This document shows positions 17,137-25,122 of a stretch of DNA of 64,000 bases, one piece after another. The notes under the pieces were generated by a model. That model did not search any database and was not told the origin of the DNA. It saw only the letters and a program-made list of their open reading frames with translations. Made by a program: the position numbers and the translations under genes. The DNA comes from an uncultured Carboxylicivirga sp. (lineage in GTDB: Bacteria; Bacteroidota; Bacteroidia; Bacteroidales; Marinilabiliaceae): NCBI RefSeq assembly GCF_963674565.1, contig NZ_OY771430.1, forward strand, positions 2,480,001-2,544,000. The letters run 5' to 3'. Positions within the stretch are counted from its first letter, which is position 1; each line of letters begins with the position of its first letter.

Positions 17137-17772
17137 TTACATATTGTATAGATTCTTCAAGGCATCAACATCATTTCCTGAAAGAATCTGTATTGATTGA
17201 GTGATTTTTTCGATATCCCATTCCCACCATTTGAGTTTTAGAAGTATTTGAATAGTCTCTTCAGAAAACCGTTTTCGAATCAGTCGTGCCGGGTTACCAC
17301 CAACTATTGAATATGGTTCAACATTTTTCACAACTGTTGAGTTCGATGCAATAATAGCGCCATCTCCTATTTTCACACCAGGCATAATAGTTGTATTATA
17401 ACCGAGCCAAACATCATTTCCTATTATGGTGTCACCTTTATACGGATAAGTTTTGTCTTTCATTGCATCTTTCCAGTCACCTCCAAAAATTGCAAAAGGA
17501 TAAGCACTTATAGATTCACTTAGATGATTACCCCCATTCATAATAAAAGTAACATCCGATGCAATCATGCAAAACTTTCCAATAATTAGTTTATCACCCA
17601 CAAAATCAAAATGGTACTTAACATATCGAATAAAATTTTCTGGATTTACAAAGTCATCATAATAAGTATAGTCGCCCACCACAATATTAGGTTGGGAAAT
17701 GATATTTTTTAAGAAAACTAACTTATTATAATAAGCTAATGGAAATTGATTGTCTTTGTTTGGTATATCCAT
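17137..17772 (-). CDS. CatB/Vat-type xenobiotic acetyltransferase
   Basis: Cytoplasmic trimeric enzyme that transfers acetyl from acetyl-CoA to a hydroxyl group; characterised relatives inactivate chloramphenicol (CatB) or streptogramin A (Vat). The 211 residues match the family length. It has the left-handed beta-helix hexapeptide pattern (VGDKLIIGKFCMIASDVTFIM and IIGNDVWLGYNTTIMPGVKIGDGAIIA), the catalytic His83 in MNGGNH, the inserted loop with a Trp-Lys-Asp segment, and the C-terminal VGGNPARLIRKRF. The drug substrate cannot be inferred, and many homologues act on sugars. It lies in the segment bounded by duplicated tRNA pairs, which suggests acquisition. A 76-residue gene lies 50 bases upstream on the same strand. 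Confidence 0.88.
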   Translation of the reverse strand: MDIPNKDNQFPLAYYNKLVFLKNIISQPNIVVGDYTYYDDFVNPENFIRYVKYHFDFVGDKLIIGKFCMIASDVTFIMNGGNHLSESISAYPFAIFGGDWKDAMKDKTYPYKGDTIIGNDVWLGYNTTIMPGVKIGDGAIIASNSTVVKNVEPYSIVGGNPARLIRKRFSEETIQILLKLKWWEWDIEKITQSIQILSGNDVDALKNLYNM

Positions 17773-17822
17773 TCAAATGTATTTTTAATAAAAATAAAAA
17801 ATCTTCAAGAGAGTGCAGATAA

Positions 17823-18053
17823 TTATAAATTTTCACTGTTTTTTTTCAGATCCAAATATAAAAAATAGTCTGTTAGTTGTTTGGAACCATATTGCTGTTC
17901 TACCATATATGTAGCCATTGCTGTCAGAAGAAATTCTATTGGACCATAAGTCTTCGACGATAAAAATAAACGCAATAACCGTAAAGATACAAATCTGATC
18001 CAATCAGGGAAATGCCTCATCTTTATAGACATATTCAAAGACTTAATGGTCAT
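17823..18053 (-). CDS. Unrecognised small protein, 76 aa
   Basis: No family recognised. The sequence has a basic, aromatic N-terminal half with a possible amphipathic helix (FPDWIRFVSLRLLRLFLSS), a central segment (YGPIEFLLTAMATYMVEQQYG) and a polar, Asp/Lys-rich tail. The true start might be the Met at residue 8 or 12. It is upstream of the acetyltransferase gene on the same strand and may share its transcript. The composition looks protein-like but it could also be a fragment of a longer lost gene. Confidence 0.4.
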   Translation of the reverse strand: MTIKSLNMSIKMRHFPDWIRFVSLRLLRLFLSSKTYGPIEFLLTAMATYMVEQQYGSKQLTDYFLYLDLKKNSENL

Positions 18054-18204
18054 TTTTACAATTTCTTTTTAATACACTTTATTAATGAAGAATTAAGAAA
18101 CTCATACTTAATTTATCCGATATTGAAGAACAAGAATTGTCTTAATAAAGACAATACAGTAATGTAACAAAGGGTGTACTATGGAAGTTTAGATAATATA
18201 CTTA

Positions 18205-18852
18205 TCAAAATGTATAGCCTATAGAAAGTTCCCCTAAAAAACCACTCATAAAGGTATATTCATCACGAAATACTTCAATGGCATCAAGAGCTTCCATACT
18301 AGAGTTATTTACTTTAAGATTGTCGAATGAATAACCGTACCCGAGTGCAAAATTTAGTGTTATTCCGCTTTTCCAAATCCATCGTTTACCTGCATTCAAG
18401 CCAATTGTAAACTCTGGTAAAGAAAAGTCAAATCCATCAGTATCAATCATTCCTTCTCCTTTTATCTTACGATATCGGCCATAGGTGCCAGCATAAAAGG
18501 AGTTTAAACCTCCACCAATATGATATCTGTAATTAAGAATAATTGCTTTCCCATTAGCATCAATGTTTGCATCTGAATATGTACCAGGAATTGTTTCTAA
18601 ATCACCTCTCAATACAATACCATGATTTTTTCCAATCAAATGTTCTATATTCGCTGAGTAAAACCCAAATACTATTCCTCCCGGACAAACATTAATCGCA
18701 GTTTTGGCTGGACTTATCCATTTTTCCACTGACGTTACTTTTTCATTATCCTGATTTTGGGCTTCGGTTATTCCATAAACCAGAATAATATAGATAAGGA
18801 TCAATACGATTTTTAAAATCGTCCTTTTTTGTTTTAAACTTCTTCTCATCAT
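18205..18852 (-). CDS. Predicted outer-membrane beta-barrel protein
   Basis: 215 residues with a basic N-terminus and signal peptide (ILKIVLILIYIILVYGITEAQ), then alternating aromatic and Gly-rich strands (about residues 55-215). Examples are GIVFGFYSANIEHLIG, AIILNYRYHIGGGLNSFYAGTYG and ITLNFALGYGYSF. It ends in GELSIGYTF, the C-terminal aromatic signature of outer-membrane barrels. The size fits an eight- or ten-stranded barrel like the DUF3575 or OmpW-like groups; the function is unknown. It lies next to the TolB-TPR-AraC regulator gene, which could control it. Confidence 0.7.
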   Translation of the reverse strand: MMRRSLKQKRTILKIVLILIYIILVYGITEAQNQDNEKVTSVEKWISPAKTAINVCPGGIVFGFYSANIEHLIGKNHGIVLRGDLETIPGTYSDANIDANGKAIILNYRYHIGGGLNSFYAGTYGRYRKIKGEGMIDTDGFDFSLPEFTIGLNAGKRWIWKSGITLNFALGYGYSFDNLKVNNSSMEALDAIEVFRDEYTFMSGFLGELSIGYTF

Positions 18853-18982
18853 AATTGAATTAAATTGTAGTATTTACTTTCAATAACTAATTATACAAAG
18901 CTGCAACTAATAAAAGATGTAATCGTCCGAATTTATAATTCAGGACAAATCAATGAGAATTAGGACCTTTTTAAGATATGAA

Positions 18983-20788
18983 TTAACATTTTTTTTGCCT
19001 AGCCTTTTTAAGCCAGATATTAGGTGTTGTATTTTCTACCTTCTTAAAAAATGCATTAAATACGGATTTTGAGTTAAAGCCACTTTCGTAAGCTAATCCT
19101 AACAGGGACAAATAATTATACTCTATATTCAATGCAATTTCTTTAAAATACGCTAGTCTATAATGATTAACGAATTCGTTAAAATTCATTCCTGTTTTTT
19201 CATTAATCAGATATGATAGCTTATTGGGATGAAAATTAATAGCTTTTGCCAGAATAGTCAGGCTCATCATAGAATCCAGGTAAGGTTTTTCTTTATCAAA
19301 ATAATGTTTGAGCATATTCATTTGCTCATCCAGTTCTGCCAAACTGGTATTTGTTTTATTTTTAGAAACTGAATGAATATTTGATTCTACCTCAAGTAAA
19401 AGTTGTGATGGATATAAATGATGAAATTCATCATTCTCCTGAAGTTTAACCAGTAATGGGTCAAACCGGAAGTTAATTATCTGGCCTCTTTTTTGCTTAA
19501 TATACAACCTTAATAACTCTAATGCTTCTAATCTATGCTGAGTATTGGCTAATATATATAATTCATAGGGAACCAACTGTTTAGTGTCATCAATAACAGT
19601 CTTCCAGTTATTCAAAAGTTCTTCAGATAACAAATTTGTTCCATTGTTGATTACCTGATACAATAACCTTTGTAATTCTGAATTATCATAACTCTTCATT
19701 AATTTTTCAAAATCATTCTTTCTACCTAACCATATAAAGCATAAAGCTTTTAGTTCTTTTGAAAGGGCAAGGTCAGGATTTATCGACAATGATTTTTCAA
19801 TAAAAGTCAGAGCGAGATCAAATTTCTTCTGATAATACTGAATATTGGCCAAAGTATAAAAATGATTGGCTGATAAAGGATCTACATCCATGGCACGCCT
19901 TATATAAACCTCGGCCATTTTCCATTTTCCATGAGCTATAAAAAGTTCAGCCATGGCCTCTAAACCATCCGTATATTTGGGATACTGTGATAATGTTTTT
20001 AATAACTGATTATAGGTTGCCTGAAAATCCCATTCCATCCAAAGTGCTCTACCTACAAAGGATTGTCCATATTCCGGAAGTGATTTATTCAAATCACTGG
20101 CTATTAAAAAATTGTCGATAGCTTTTGCAAAGCCTTCTGATGAATGCATATACCCCCATGCTGCCAACAGACCATAACATTGTACTAAACCATAGTAGGA
20201 GCGCGCAAACTTCGTATCTAATTCAACTGACATTTGATAATATTCAATAGCCTTCTTTATTGAATCAGCATCCCATTTTAGTTGGTAGTAATGACCTTTA
20301 AGATACATTTCATATGCCGTAACATTGCTTGTTTCTGTAATTACTAAATGCTCCTGAATATTAAAATGACCAAAATTATCACGTATCTGATTGGCAATTA
20401 AAAGGCTAATTTCATCCTGCAACTCAAAAATATCATTCAGTTCACGATCGAAATTTTGCGACCAGAAGTGAATACCATCCCGGGCATTTATTAACTGTGC
20501 AGTAATACGTACACGATTATTTACTTTTCTGACACTACCTTCTAATATAGAGCTTACGCCCAAGGCTTTGCCAATGCTTCTTATATCCTGATTACTACCC
20601 TTAAATGAAAACGAAGATGTACGTGCAATCACCTTTAAACCATCAATTTTAGTAAGAGCATTAATAATCTCTTCAGTAATCCCATCACTAAAATATTCGT
20701 TATTGGGATCTGCACTAAAATTAACAAAAGGTAATACTGCTATTGATTTATCTATTTCAGAATTATGAAGCTTACTAATAAATTCCAT
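18983..20788 (-). CDS. TolB-like/TPR/AraC-type regulator
   Basis: A 601-residue protein with no membrane helix. Residues 14-125 resemble the TolB N-terminal-like domain common in adenylate-cyclase-type and TPR proteins (SIAVLPFVNFSADPNNEYFSDG, GVSSILEGSVRKVNNRVRIT and QLINARDGIHFWSQNFDREL, which are separate segments). Residues 150-430 are TPR repeats. The C-terminal 100 residues form an AraC-type double helix-turn-helix (LTILAKAINFHPNKLSYLI and LLGLAYESGFNSKSVFNAFF). It is probably a cytoplasmic transcription factor whose TPR part senses a partner or ligand. The gene stands alone, with the beta-barrel gene next on the same strand as a possible target. Upstream lies the second tRNA unit, divergent. 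Confidence 0.8.
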   Translation of the reverse strand: MEFISKLHNSEIDKSIAVLPFVNFSADPNNEYFSDGITEEIINALTKIDGLKVIARTSSFSFKGSNQDIRSIGKALGVSSILEGSVRKVNNRVRITAQLINARDGIHFWSQNFDRELNDIFELQDEISLLIANQIRDNFGHFNIQEHLVITETSNVTAYEMYLKGHYYQLKWDADSIKKAIEYYQMSVELDTKFARSYYGLVQCYGLLAAWGYMHSSEGFAKAIDNFLIASDLNKSLPEYGQSFVGRALWMEWDFQATYNQLLKTLSQYPKYTDGLEAMAELFIAHGKWKMAEVYIRRAMDVDPLSANHFYTLANIQYYQKKFDLALTFIEKSLSINPDLALSKELKALCFIWLGRKNDFEKLMKSYDNSELQRLLYQVINNGTNLLSEELLNNWKTVIDDTKQLVPYELYILANTQHRLEALELLRLYIKQKRGQIINFRFDPLLVKLQENDEFHHLYPSQLLLEVESNIHSVSKNKTNTSLAELDEQMNMLKHYFDKEKPYLDSMMSLTILAKAINFHPNKLSYLINEKTGMNFNEFVNHYRLAYFKEIALNIEYNYLSLLGLAYESGFNSKSVFNAFFKKVENTTPNIWLKKARQKKC

Positions 20789-21038
20789 TATTTAAATAAA
20801 GAGCTAATTATTCATTTTCACAACAACTATTAAATTCTTATAGTTTTACAGTCATATGAATATTTCTCAGAAGCCATAAATCATTTATAGTAATTCGTTT
20901 TTTTAAAATACAAGAACTGTGTTTTGAAACCAGATTCAATTCTAATAAACCCAAGCAATTTCAAGTACGCATATTAAAACAAAAATAGAAAATTGAATAA
21001 ATTGCGAACCTATTTCTTGCGCAAATAAAAAATAGAAC

Positions 21039-21046
21039 TATTTTTG
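21039..21046 (+). promoter_or_regulatory. Promoter -7 box of second tRNA unit
   Basis: TATTTTTG matches TAnnTTTG and is followed by GCATCCGCAAT as in the first unit. Apart from this box and the tRNA-like leader, nothing else is visible in the 381 bases between the regulator gene and tRNA-Gly. Confidence 0.6.
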
Positions 21047-21100
21047 CATCCGCAATAAAAATTCAGCAAAGGTTGAAAGCCAAATTGCAATTATTGAAAC

Positions 21101-21169
21101 GCGAAAATAGCTCACCACGATAGCTATCGTGGGGTAGGCAACAACTTGCCAAGCTAATTTGCAAAAAAC
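21101..21169 (+). repeat. tRNA-like leader repeat, copy 2
   Basis: Same 69 bases as copy 1 at 16762-16830 except one base in the palindrome, which here is the perfect CCACGATAGCTATCGTGG. It again begins with the first 13 bases of tRNA-Gly and directly abuts the tRNA gene. Confidence 0.6.
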
Positions 21170-21242
<73 letters not shown>

Positions 21243-21243
21243 C

Positions 21244-21280
21244 TTTCGAGCCTCGTCGTGATAGTTTTCGCGGTTCGCTC
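21244..21280 (+). repeat. 37-base palindromic insertion between tRNAs
   Basis: Relative to the first unit, 37 extra bases lie between tRNA-Gly and tRNA-Leu, flanked by the direct repeat CGCTC. They contain an imperfect palindrome (CGTGATAGTTTTCGCG) related to the CCACGATAGTTATCGTGG hairpin of the leader repeat. It looks like a small mobile palindromic unit. Confidence 0.5.
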
Positions 21281-21288
21281 ACAAGGAT

Positions 21289-21372
21289 GCCCGAGTGGTG
21301 GAATTGGTAGACACGCAGGACTTAAAATCCTGTGACCATTAGGTCGTGCGGGTTCAAGTCCCGCCTCGGGTA
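21289..21372 (+). tRNA. tRNA-Leu (anticodon TAA), second copy
   Basis: Identical over 84 bases to the copy at 16913-16996. Confidence 0.97.
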
Positions 21373-21373
21373 C

Positions 21374-21411
21374 AAAAAGCGCTTAGAACGTAAGTTTTAA
21401 GCGCTTTTTTT
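21374..21411 (+). terminator. Terminator of second tRNA unit
   Basis: AAAAAGCGCTTA (21374-21385) pairs with TAAGCGCTTTTT (21398-21409), ending in a T run. It closely resembles the first unit's terminator. The polysaccharide locus starts about 140 bases further on. Confidence 0.85.
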
Positions 21412-21549
21412 GTTTTAATGAACCACAAGTGTAAAAATCCATTATCAAAAATGGTGTCTTCCTGAATGAGTATTTATTAAGCTCTAAGTGTATATAAGTT
21501 AGATTTTAAGTGACAGTATTGTCAATATTTATTTAAAACAACCACTTAT

Positions 21550-24500
21550 ATGCAAAGATTCACAATTACCCTTTTATTCAGCTTATTAATATCATCCATT
21601 ACATTTGCCCAAAACATAGACAGGGTTGAAGGCAGTCCATTTCCAGCAAGTAGCATGCCCGACACACTTTTTATTGCTGATAGAAATATGTCAGCTTCGG
21701 AACAGTTCACAGTTGGATCACTAAGTGGTATTCTGGCCAGAACAAAACCTATGATATTGCAGCAACAATATTTTCATGAGGAAATTGTTAAGAATTCAGA
21801 TTTCGACATTAAATATTATTCCATTACAAGTAATAATCTTACCAATATCCTAAGATTTTTTAAAAGCAAATTGGATGGCTACATCTTATGTGATCCACAA
21901 AGCAGAAGTTCTAATGTTGCAGCATCGCTTTCCGGTATTTTAAATGCAGTTGCCATTCCAACAGATATTGAATCAAAAGCTATTACTGCAGGTCTAACCA
22001 AGGTTTTAGATGTCACCGGCAAAAATGAATTATGGGCTTATATGAATTATAAAGATCTGTATAATAAAGATGTCGCCTTCTTTCAATCTCCGGACGACTG
22101 GACAGGTCTGGTTGACTATACTGCATATACTGGTGGATTCCGTTTTTATGATTCTAATATAGATGGTTCACTTTCAAATATGGTGTATAGTAACCTAAAT
22201 CCGGGAGCAATGTTTTATGGATGGTGGGTTTCCGAAGATGGATCGGTTGGCAAATTATCCGAAAATTCATATAAGATAATTCCTTCAGGAGGATTGAAAA
22301 ACCTGGCAACCTTTACAAATCTTGATGTTCCCATTAAGAAACAGAAAGAAGTGATCACTCCGTATGAATCAAAAGACAATGTTCATACTGTTTGTTTCGT
22401 AATTTCAGATGGAGATAATATTTCCTGGCCTGTTGGTTCTGCTTACTGGGACTTGTGGACCTGGAAAAATGAAAATCAGAGTCATATAAATTTAGGTTGG
22501 ACTCTCTCTCCTGCTCTTACCGAGCTAACTCCGATTATTTATAATGAGCTGGTGCAGGGACTTCAGACTACACTTGAAGGACGTAATGTAGCTATTGCTT
22601 CTCCATCCGGTTTGGGTTATTATTTTCCCAGCTTAAGTCCGAATAATCCTGACCATTGTGCTGAACTTAATAAGTTTATGCGTAAAGCTGATATGAACAT
22701 TGTTAATGTGATTGATACAGATGATGGTGCACATAATCCTGATGATTATCTTAAACAAAGTAATATTGATGCCTTGTTTTACTACACCTACGGACAGCAA
22801 TACCAGGGAATGCATGGGGCGATTAGCTGGTATAAAGGCAAACCAAGCATCGGGGGCCGCTATGTATTTTGGGGTAATTCCGAAGATCGTAGTGCAGAAA
22901 CTCAGGATGTTATTGCACAACGATTAGCTGATTTATTAAATACCCAATCAACCGACATCCATTCAGAAGAAGGCTACAGTCTGGTTCCGGTTCATATCTG
23001 GACAATGAATCCGCATGATGTTGCCAATGTTATCAGTAAGCTCAATCCAAATATCCGGGTTGTTGCTCCTGATGAATTCGTGTGGCTGATTAAGAAAAAT
23101 ATTGGTGGTTTGCCAGTGGGAACAGGTAACGGGCTTAATGCTGAATATTTCAATGATAATAGTTTTGGAAATTTAGCAGAGGTAAAGGTCGATAAGAAAA
23201 TTGATTTTGACTGGGGATTGAGTACACCAACAAATACAGAAACATTCTCATCGAAATGGACAGGGCAAATTCAACCTTTATATTCAGACGATTATACATT
23301 TTATATCACTTCTGACGGAGGCACAAAGCTTACAGTTAATGGTTCTGTGTTATTCGATTCATCAGATGGAGAAAGCACTACTACCAAATCAGGCAACATA
23401 ACACTTTCAGCAGGCGAAAAATATGATATCAGTATTGAATATGCAGAAGGTTCTGGCAACAGTATGTGTTTATTAGAATGGGAAAGTGAATCACAACTTC
23501 GCCAAATAGTTCCATTCACGCAGCTTTATGCACAACCTATCTCAACAACTGGTGTTGTTACAATTTATGACGAAACAAATAACAATGGATTTTCTGCTGG
23601 ATTAAGAATCGGAACCTACACTGCAAGCCAATTGGCTGAGCTGGGTATATCGTCTGATGACATATCATCCATTCAATTAATGGAAGGGTTTAAAGCCATT
23701 CTGTTTGATGAGGATAACTTTTCCGGCGACTCTATTGAAATCACTTCTAATGAAGCTGATCTATCGGCTATTCTTATGAGTGATAATACTTCAGACTGGA
23801 ACAACAGGACAAGTTCAATAAAAATCAGAGCCAATGGTGATCCTACTATCTCTGGTGCATTCTTCCTCAAAAATAAATCCAGCAATTACTACATGGATGT
23901 TCGAGGGGGCGAATCTGCAACCGATTATAACACAACGATTCAACAATATAGTTTACTAAATAACAACAACCAGGTTTTTCATTTTTTCCATAAAGGAGAT
24001 GGTGTTTATGAGTTGATGGCTCGCCACAGTAAAATGATGGTTTCAATTGCCAAAACAAGTATGGAAGAAAATGCCAACGTTCATCAGTGGAAAGACTTCG
24101 GATCTTTAAGTCAGAAATTTATTGCTGTTCCGGCTGGTGATAATACCTACAAGTTTGTTTCAATCTATAGCGGAAAGGTAATTAATGCAGCCAGCAACAG
24201 CTTAGAAGCTAATGTTCAGATGAACAGTAACATTGATCAGGATTTAGGAAAATGGGTATTACAAGAAACAATAAACCGTGAGGGAACAGGAAATGGTTTG
24301 AAAGGTGAATACTTTAACGGTACCAATTTCTCATCGTTACAATACACCCAGATAGATCCGCAAATTAAATTTGACTGGGGAGAATCAACCCCGGGAGCTC
24401 CAGTCAGCGTTGATAATTTCTCTGTAAGATGGACAGGATATATAGAACCTCGATATTCGGGAACTTACACTTTTTATATCGACAGTGATAATGGTAGACG

Positions 24501-24954
24501 ATTATGGATTAACAATCAACTGGTAATTGATAAATGGATTGGCGACTGGGGAACTGTTTATACAGGAACTATTTACCTGCAGGAGATGACTAAATATGAT
24601 ATCAAACTAGAATATTTTGAAGAAACAGGTGGGGCAAATATCAAATTTTACTGGAGCAGCAGTAATGAAGTTAATGAAATAGTCCCACAAAGTCAGCTAT
24701 ATTCTGAATTACCAACAGAAATTTCAAATAAGCCGACTACTGAGTTAAAAATATATCCAAATCCGGTTTCTAATACATTATTTATTGATGGTTTGAATGA
24801 ACCAACACAATTGGAAATATATAATCTACAAGGGTCTAAGGTATTGCAGTCATTAGGAAAATCGATCAATACAGAATCACTAGCTAAAGGCATGTACTTT
24901 TTAATAATATATTCCGAAGACCAACCCAAAACCTTCAAATTCATAAAAAAATAA
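21550..24954 (+). CDS. Secreted GxGYxYP multidomain putative glycoside hydrolase, T9SS cargo
   Basis: 1134 residues with a signal peptide (TITLLFSLLISSITFAQ). Residues 30-515 are the GxGYxYP putative glycosidase region, named after its motif, here GLGYYFP at 354-360; it also carries SDGDNISWPVGSAYWDLW and VIDTDDGAHN. Then come a PA14 domain (about 523-660), a beta/gamma-crystallin-like segment (667-765), a ricin-type beta-trefoil (769-910) and a second PA14 (911-1045, GNGLKGEYFNG). The T9SS type A sorting domain (about 1061-1134) starts LKIYPNPVSNTLFIDG and ends FKFIKK. The catalytic activity of this family is not well defined. PA14 and trefoil domains would bind glycan. A terminator follows, so the gene is probably monocistronic. 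Confidence 0.85.
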   Translation: MQRFTITLLFSLLISSITFAQNIDRVEGSPFPASSMPDTLFIADRNMSASEQFTVGSLSGILARTKPMILQQQYFHEEIVKNSDFDIKYYSITSNNLTNILRFFKSKLDGYILCDPQSRSSNVAASLSGILNAVAIPTDIESKAITAGLTKVLDVTGKNELWAYMNYKDLYNKDVAFFQSPDDWTGLVDYTAYTGGFRFYDSNIDGSLSNMVYSNLNPGAMFYGWWVSEDGSVGKLSENSYKIIPSGGLKNLATFTNLDVPIKKQKEVITPYESKDNVHTVCFVISDGDNISWPVGSAYWDLWTWKNENQSHINLGWTLSPALTELTPIIYNELVQGLQTTLEGRNVAIASPSGLGYYFPSLSPNNPDHCAELNKFMRKADMNIVNVIDTDDGAHNPDDYLKQSNIDALFYYTYGQQYQGMHGAISWYKGKPSIGGRYVFWGNSEDRSAETQDVIAQRLADLLNTQSTDIHSEEGYSLVPVHIWTMNPHDVANVISKLNPNIRVVAPDEFVWLIKKNIGGLPVGTGNGLNAEYFNDNSFGNLAEVKVDKKIDFDWGLSTPTNTETFSSKWTGQIQPLYSDDYTFYITSDGGTKLTVNGSVLFDSSDGESTTTKSGNITLSAGEKYDISIEYAEGSGNSMCLLEWESESQLRQIVPFTQLYAQPISTTGVVTIYDETNNNGFSAGLRIGTYTASQLAELGISSDDISSIQLMEGFKAILFDEDNFSGDSIEITSNEADLSAILMSDNTSDWNNRTSSIKIRANGDPTISGAFFLKNKSSNYYMDVRGGESATDYNTTIQQYSLLNNNNQVFHFFHKGDGVYELMARHSKMMVSIAKTSMEENANVHQWKDFGSLSQKFIAVPAGDNTYKFVSIYSGKVINAASNSLEANVQMNSNIDQDLGKWVLQETINREGTGNGLKGEYFNGTNFSSLQYTQIDPQIKFDWGESTPGAPVSVDNFSVRWTGYIEPRYSGTYTFYIDSDNGRRLWINNQLVIDKWIGDWGTVYTGTIYLQEMTKYDIKLEYFEETGGANIKFYWSSSNEVNEIVPQSQLYSELPTEISNKPTTELKIYPNPVSNTLFIDGLNEPTQLEIYNLQGSKVLQSLGKSINTESLAKGMYFLIIYSEDQPKTFKFIKK

Positions 24955-24978
24955 TTAGTTGAGTAATATTTAATATTA

Positions 24979-25027
24979 AACCAATCAGATATTCATCAAA
25001 CATGATTATCTGGTTGGTTTTCTTTTT
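24979..25027 (+). terminator. Terminator after the GxGYxYP gene
   Basis: AACCAATCAGATA (24979-24991) pairs with TATCTGGTTGGTT (25007-25019) with one G-U pair, followed by TTCTTTTT. Confidence 0.8.
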
Positions 25028-25122
25028 ATCTATCGTTTATTCATTTTCTTATGAGCAAATTAAGGTCTCATATTGTATTGGGTATAACAATAATATTGAA
25101 TTAAACAGCTAATACAATTACT

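Noticed and set aside
17034..21030. Insertion sequence or integrative element between the tRNA units
   Set aside because: No transposase, integrase or terminal inverted repeats; only the tRNA units themselves are repeated.
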